NCBI RefSeq assembly: GCF_000177195.2
Contig: NC_015953.1
Coordinates: forward strand, 4,836,001-4,900,000
DNA from: Streptomyces sp. SirexAA-E
Lineage (GTDB): Bacteria > Actinomycetota > Actinomycetes > Streptomycetales > Streptomycetaceae
Reading direction: 5' to 3'
DNA: 64,000 nucleotides
The notes below the pieces were generated by a model. That model did not search any database, was not told the DNA's origin, and saw only the letters and a program-made list of their open reading frames with translations. How positions within the stretch are numbered: the first letter of the stretch is position 1; each line of letters begins with the position of its first letter. The position numbers were made by a program, and so were the translations under genes. Below, piece after piece: positions 59,532 to 64,000 of the stretch.

Positions 59532-60077
59532 CTAGCCGCGGCCCTCCAGCCGGGCGCGGGAGTGCTTCAGCAGCCGTACGACCGAGGCGTCGGCCACGGC
59601 GGCCACCTCGTCGTAGCGGAACCAGCGCAGGTCCAGTGACTCGTCGCTGATCCGCTCCACGGCCCCGGACGGCACCGTCGCCGCGTACTGCACGTCGAGA
59701 TGCCAGTGGCAGGGCGCGGGGATCGGATGGCGGTCCAGCCGCACCGGCCCACCGGGCAGCAGGACCAGCCCGGTGATCCCCGACTCCTCCGTGGCCTCCC
59801 GCAGGGCGGCCGCCGCCAGGGTGGCGTCCCGCGGTTCGCAGTGCCCGCCCATCTGCAGCCACATCCGCAGCTTCCTGTGCAGGGTCAGCAGCACCCGGCC
59901 GCGGTCCGGATCGATCACCAGCGCGCTGGCGGTGAGGTGCCCGGCACCGCAGGCCTTCCACATGCCGTCCGGGTGGGCGGCGAGGTGGTCCAGATACGCC
60001 TGCCGCAGTGGGGACTGCTCCGGGTCGTGCGCGTCGTACTTCTCGAGGACGGTGTGCGCGTCGTCGTGCAGGCTCAC
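59532..60077 (-). CDS. Nudix hydrolase
   Basis: This 181-residue Nudix protein has the box GGHCEPRDATLAAAALREATEESG (G-x5-E-x7-REVxEEx-type, with RE-x2-EE present) after a strand VLLTLHRKLRMWLQMG. The substrate is unknown; the HRKLxxWLQxGGH pattern is common in actinobacterial members. The GTG start overlaps the stop of the DUF2342 gene by four bases (GTGA), so it is translated by coupling. Confidence 0.88.
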   Translation of the reverse strand: MSLHDDAHTVLEKYDAHDPEQSPLRQAYLDHLAAHPDGMWKACGAGHLTASALVIDPDRGRVLLTLHRKLRMWLQMGGHCEPRDATLAAAALREATEESGITGLVLLPGGPVRLDRHPIPAPCHWHLDVQYAATVPSGAVERISDESLDLRWFRYDEVAAVADASVVRLLKHSRARLEGRG

Positions 60078-61534
60078 CGGTCGGTGTCGTCCTTGCCCTC
60101 GTCACGCGGGCCCTCGTCCTCGGGTCCGTCCTGGCCGTCCTCGTCCGGTTTCCCGGCGGGCGGCTTCTGGGGGCCCTTCGCCGCCTCCCCGAGCATCTTG
60201 TCCAGCTCGGAGAAGTCCAGCTGCTCGTGGTGCACGAAACCGTCCGGGTCGTCCAGGTCAGCCGCGGTCGGCAGCATGTCCGGGTGCTCCCAGAGCCCGT
60301 CCCGGCCGTCCACACCCCGGGCGTCCGTGAGCGAGGCCCACAGCCGGGAGGCGTCGCGAAGCCGGCGCGGACGGAGCTGGAGACCGATCAGGGTGGCGAA
60401 GGTCTGCTCGGCGGGGCCACCGGACGCCCGGCGCCTGCGCATGGTCTCTCGCAGCGCGTCCGCCGAGGTCAGCCGGGGCTTGGCGGCCTCGTGCACCACC
60501 GCGTCCACCCAGCCCTCGACGAGGGCGAGGGCCGTCTCCAGACGGGCCAGCGACGCCTTCTGCTCCGGAGTGTCCTCCGGCTGGAACATGCCCTGCTGGA
60601 GCGCCTCCTGCAACTGCTCCGGCTGCGACGGGTCGAACTGACCGACGACGTCCTCGAGCTTGCTCGTGTCGACCTTGATGCCGCGCGCATAGGCCTCGAC
60701 CGCGCCGAACAGGTGCGAGCGCAGCCAGGGAACATGGGCGAAGAGCCGCTGGTGGGCCGCCTCACGCAGCGCGAGGTACAGCCGCACCTCGTCCTGCGAC
60801 ACGCTCAGGTCCTTGCCGAACCGCTCGACGTTCAGCGGGAGCAGCGCGGCCTTGCCGGCCGGCCCCAGCGGAAGGCCGATGTCGGTCGAGCCCACGACCT
60901 CCCCGGCGAGCACACCCACGGCCTGCCCGATCTGCTGACCGAACATGGCACCGCCCATCGACCGCATCATGCCGATCAGCGGGCCCGCCATGGCCTGCAT
61001 CTCCTCGGGCAGCACATCGCCCATGGCCAGGCCGACGCGCTCCGCCACCGGGTCCACCAACTGCTGCCAGGCCGGCAGCGACGCCTCGACCCACTCCGCA
61101 CGGCTCCACGCCACCGTCGAGACCGAACCGGAGGGCAGCGAGGTCACGCCGTCCAGCCAGAGATCCGCGAGACGCAGCGCCTCGTCGACCGCGGACCGCT
61201 CCGACGGGCCGACGCTGGCGTCCTTGCTGCCGTCCGGAGTGCCCTGCGACACGGTCTGGCGGGCGATCTGCTTGGCCATGTCCCAGTTGACCGGGCCGCC
61301 CTCGTAGCTCAGCATCTGGCCGAGCTGCTGGAAGGCCGCTCCCAGGTCGTTCGGGTTCATCGAGCCGAACATCGCGGCGAACGGGTTGTCCCCGCCCGCC
61401 CCCGGCCCGATACCGAACGGGTTCGCCGGCCCGCCCGAGCCCTGCCCACCTCCGGTGGGGTCCTTCTTCTTGCCCTCGTCGCCGTCTTCCGGCTCCTCCG
61501 GCGGAAGGCCGAATCCGAATGGGGTGTCACTCAC
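60074..61534 (-). CDS. DUF2342 (zincin-like, F420-associated hydrolase family)
   Basis: This 486-residue protein has a disordered Gly/Pro/Asp-rich N-terminus (1-70) and a helical DUF2342 domain with QQIGQAVGVLAGEVVGSTDIG and LYLALREAAHQRLFAHVPWL. The latter keeps E-x-x-H but has Arg where HExxH would need its first His, so zinc protease activity is doubtful. The C-terminus is acidic and disordered. GTG 61534 follows GAGGAAA. In mycobacteria its orthologue lies between the whiB7 and PDZ-protease genes, as here. Confidence 0.85.
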   Translation of the reverse strand: MSDTPFGFGLPPEEPEDGDEGKKKDPTGGGQGSGGPANPFGIGPGAGGDNPFAAMFGSMNPNDLGAAFQQLGQMLSYEGGPVNWDMAKQIARQTVSQGTPDGSKDASVGPSERSAVDEALRLADLWLDGVTSLPSGSVSTVAWSRAEWVEASLPAWQQLVDPVAERVGLAMGDVLPEEMQAMAGPLIGMMRSMGGAMFGQQIGQAVGVLAGEVVGSTDIGLPLGPAGKAALLPLNVERFGKDLSVSQDEVRLYLALREAAHQRLFAHVPWLRSHLFGAVEAYARGIKVDTSKLEDVVGQFDPSQPEQLQEALQQGMFQPEDTPEQKASLARLETALALVEGWVDAVVHEAAKPRLTSADALRETMRRRRASGGPAEQTFATLIGLQLRPRRLRDASRLWASLTDARGVDGRDGLWEHPDMLPTAADLDDPDGFVHHEQLDFSELDKMLGEAAKGPQKPPAGKPDEDGQDGPEDEGPRDEGKDDTDR

Positions 61535-61672
61535 GGGTTTCCTCGGCTCGTAGGGCCGCCGGCTGGAACCGACGGCGGCTGCCCGACATCACCATCCAGC
61601 GTAGACACCTGAGACCGCTCGAGGCCTCAGTGCTCCGCCGGCTCCCGGCCTGCGGCAGGATGGACGCCACCT

Positions 61673-61700
61673 GGTACGTACGCGTCTTTCCGGTACGTAC
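61673..61700. repeat. direct repeat GGTACGTAC x2 upstream of the SDR gene
   Basis: GGTACGTAC occurs at 61673-61681 and 61692-61700, a 19-bp period, with a self-complementary TACGTA core in each. It lies 26 bp before the SDR start and within the divergent region. Confidence 0.5.
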
Positions 61701-61725
61701 TGAAGACAACCGCTGGAGACGCCCG

Positions 61726-62868
61726 GTGAGTTCCCCAGATCCGCAGGTTCGCGCAGCGCGAAACCTGACCGACCCCTCGGCCGAAAGCACGCCCGAGAAA
61801 AACCGCCCCGGGAACCGGGGCCCCGTCGTCGCGGTCACCGGCGCCGCGACCGGCGTCGGTGCCCTCCTCACCGCGCACCTCGCCGCCAGTGACGAGATCA
61901 AGCACGTCATCGCCCTCGACGAGCGCCGCGGCGACGTCTCCGAGGCGACCTGGCACATCCTGGACGTCCGCGACCCCGCCATCGCCGAGAAGCTGCGCGG
62001 CGCCGACGTCGTCGTGCACCTGGCGCTCGACCTCGACCTGGAGACCGACCCTGCGGCACGGACGGCGTACAACGTACGCGGCACCCAGACCGTGCTCACG
62101 GCCGCGGCTGCCGTGGGGGTGCACCGGGTCGTGCTCTGCACCTCGGCGATGGTCTACGGCGCCCTGCCCGACAACGACATCCCACTCGCGGAGGACGCCG
62201 AGCTGCGGGCCACCGCGGAGGCGACCGGCGTCGGCGACCTCCTGGAGATCGAGCGGCTCGGCCGCCGCGCCCCCCGAGCCCACCCCGGGCTCGACGTCAC
62301 GGTCGTACGCCCCACGGTCCTGGTCGGCGGCACGGACACCGCCCTGACCCGCTACTTCGAGTCGCCCAGGCTCCTGGTCGTGGCGGGCTCACGCCCGGCC
62401 TGGCAGTTCTGCCACGTGGACGACCTGGTGACGGCCCTGGAGTACGCCGCGCTGGGGAAGATCGACGGGGAGTTCGCGGTGGGCTGCGACGGCTGGCTCG
62501 AGCAGGAGGAGGTGGAGGAGCTCTCCGGGGTGCGCCGCATGGAGCTGCCGTCCGCCGTCGCCCTGGGGGCCGCGGCCCGGCTGCACCGCATCGGTCTCAC
62601 CCCGTCCCCGGCCGGAGACCTCGCCTACACGATGCACCCCTGGGTCGTCAGCGTGAGCCGGCTGCACGACGCGGGGTGGCGGCCGCGCTGGAGCAACGAA
62701 GAGGTGCTCGCCGCACTTCTGGAAGAGGTCGAGGGGCGCCACACCGTCGCCGGCCGACGGCTCGGCCGCAAGGACGCCACAGCCGCGGGCGCGGCGGGGG
62801 CGACCGTCGCCCTGCTGGGCACGGCCGCGCTGGTCAGGCGGGCCCGCAAGGCACGCCGTCGCTTCTGA
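61726..62868 (+). CDS. degenerate extended SDR (epimerase-like) with C-terminal membrane tail
   Basis: This 380-residue protein has a Rossmann motif VTGAATGVGALLTAHL, VVHLALDLDLE and an extended-SDR body (VRPTVLVGG, WQFCHVDDLVTALEYA). At the place of the catalytic YxxxK the sequence is VGDLLEIERLG with no Tyr or Lys, so it is probably not an active epimerase. The C-terminus is one hydrophobic helix followed by an Arg-rich end (ATVALLGTAALVRRARKARR). GTG 61726 has GGAGA 7 bases upstream. Function unknown. Confidence 0.8.
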   Translation: MSSPDPQVRAARNLTDPSAESTPEKNRPGNRGPVVAVTGAATGVGALLTAHLAASDEIKHVIALDERRGDVSEATWHILDVRDPAIAEKLRGADVVVHLALDLDLETDPAARTAYNVRGTQTVLTAAAAVGVHRVVLCTSAMVYGALPDNDIPLAEDAELRATAEATGVGDLLEIERLGRRAPRAHPGLDVTVVRPTVLVGGTDTALTRYFESPRLLVVAGSRPAWQFCHVDDLVTALEYAALGKIDGEFAVGCDGWLEQEEVEELSGVRRMELPSAVALGAAARLHRIGLTPSPAGDLAYTMHPWVVSVSRLHDAGWRPRWSNEEVLAALLEEVEGRHTVAGRRLGRKDATAAGAAGATVALLGTAALVRRARKARRRF

Positions 62869-62986
62869 GCGTCCGGTTCCGCAGGGGTCCGACCGCGCGC
62901 TCCTGTAGGACGCTCCAAGGCGACCGGTGCCTCCCCGGTCGAAAGCGCAATTCCGGGATGCCGGTGCCGTACGGCACGATGGGTGC

Positions 62987-63451
<465 letters not shown>

Positions 63452-63577
63452 TCGCAAACCGTCCGCGGCGAGATCAGCCCCGATTTGCGTAACCCCACCC
63501 CTGCCACGAGCGTTGTCCCTGCACCTGGTTAATCTTCTGATCGTCAGTTGCGGTCGCTCATGGACAGGGAGGTCGTA

Positions 63578-63748
63578 ATGGCAGCACTCGCATGGCTTCT
63601 GATTCCGCTTATCGCTGCTCTCGGCGCGGCGATATGGGGCGGGTGGGCGGCCCGTAACCGCACGACAGGCGATGTCACCGAACTCGCCGGCTACGCCCGG
63701 TTCCGTGAAGCGATGGAGAAGTCGCACTCCGGTTCCGAAGCTGTCTGA
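63578..63748 (+). CDS. small membrane protein (56 aa)
   Basis: One N-terminal membrane helix (LAWLLIPLIAALGAAIWGGW) is followed by a basic turn (AARNRT) and a soluble tail (ELAGYARFREAMEKSHSG). ATG 63578 follows GGGAGG with ideal spacing. Conserved-looking in actinobacteria next to the PDZ protease gene; function unknown. Confidence 0.72.
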   Translation: MAALAWLLIPLIAALGAAIWGGWAARNRTTGDVTELAGYARFREAMEKSHSGSEAV

Positions 63749-63892
63749 GACGGCGGCAGCTTTCAGCGGTTGCCGATCCCGCGTTTCGCCCGCTCTGTCC
63801 CGGCGCTCTCCGCGCGCAGAGCGGCCCTCCCGCCGCTCCGTTCGGACCGGCCCCGACGGTGCACGGACAGGCCCTTCCCGTACTGTCGTTCC

Positions 63893-64000
63893 ATGCCACG
63901 CCGCACCGCGACGATGCTCGCCTCCACACTGATCCTGATCGCGCTGCTCTGCGCGGGCGTGCTGATCCCCGTGCCGTACTCGGAGATGTCCCCGGGACCC
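63893..64000 (+). CDS. PDZ-domain (YlbL/Lon-like) membrane protease, N-terminal part
   Basis: 36 codons run to the window edge. They encode a basic start, a membrane helix (MLASTLILIALLCAGVLIPV) and PYSEMSPGP, the beginning typical of YlbL-type PDZ/Lon-like serine proteases. The PDZ and protease domains lie beyond the window. A TACTGT element ends 6 bases before ATG 63893 and no ribosome site is present (leaderless). Its place beside DUF2342 agrees with mycobacterial Rv3194c. Confidence 0.75.
   Translation, partial: MPRRTATMLASTLILIALLCAGVLIPVPYSEMSPGP

Overview
The window is a piece of a high-G+C actinobacterial chromosome, almost certainly Streptomyces. The evidence is the extreme third-position GC bias, frequent GTG starts, Streptomyces-type families (WblC, DUF3107, DUF3152, DUF6758-like, TetR, MoeZ) and two gene blocks that match mycobacterial order as I remember it: O-methyltransferase-sigE-rseA-htrA-tatB...mrp-DUF1003-MgtE_N/CBS (Rv1220c-Rv1232c) and rhlE-MiaE-like...DUF3107-TetR-DUF3152...moeZ...adnA-adnB...nudC-mycoredoxin-uvrD2-whiB7-ABC1-ThiF...DUF2342...PDZ protease (Rv3211-Rv3194c). 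I see no insertion sequence, prophage, integrase, CRISPR array, tRNA or rRNA. This looks like core chromosome with a few lineage-specific inserts.

Layout. 1-4.7 kb: envelope-stress module with ECF sigma factor, zinc anti-sigma factor, HtrA protease and TatB, behind an ECF-type promoter. 4.8-16 kb: Mrp Fe-S carrier, Mg2+/cation-related proteins (MgtE_N/CBS, CorA), a lipoprotein, SUFU-domain protein, PHP phosphoesterase, MarC, a 50-residue protein and an NYN ribonuclease-like protein. 16-24.8 kb: hydrolases, a DEAD-box helicase with a repetitive basic tail, a MiaE-like ferritin-fold protein, DUF3107, TetR and the DUF3152 zincin. 24.9-30.3 kb: a four-gene operon of PelF-like glycosyltransferase, polytopic membrane protein, nucleotide-sugar epimerase and spherulin-4/GH135-like protein, proposed here as an amino-sugar exopolysaccharide system. 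30.4-38.4 kb: MoeZ, two TAP-like hydrolases (one frameshifted), a flippase fused to a degenerate kinase, and an alkyltransferase-like protein. 38.6-50.8 kb: DNA end resection and repair (AdnA, AdnB, UvrD2) with an M20 peptidase, NudC and mycoredoxin. 50.8-52.7 kb: wblC (whiB7) with a long leader containing an upstream ORF and an intrinsic terminator. 52.8-64 kb: ABC1 kinase, ThiF-like protein, YgjP-type metallopeptidase, a TerD-AIM24 fusion followed by two more AIM24 genes, Nudix, DUF2342, a degenerate SDR, MoaE, and the start of a PDZ protease.

Regulation is unusually readable. Three promoters match the sigma-R consensus GGAAT-N18-GTT (moeZ, mycoredoxin and the 50-residue gene). One matches an ECF GGAAC...CGTT promoter (sigE). 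Eleven genes have a TANNNT hexamer exactly 6-7 nt before the start codon, which indicates leaderless transcription. Long perfect hairpins separate convergent genes.
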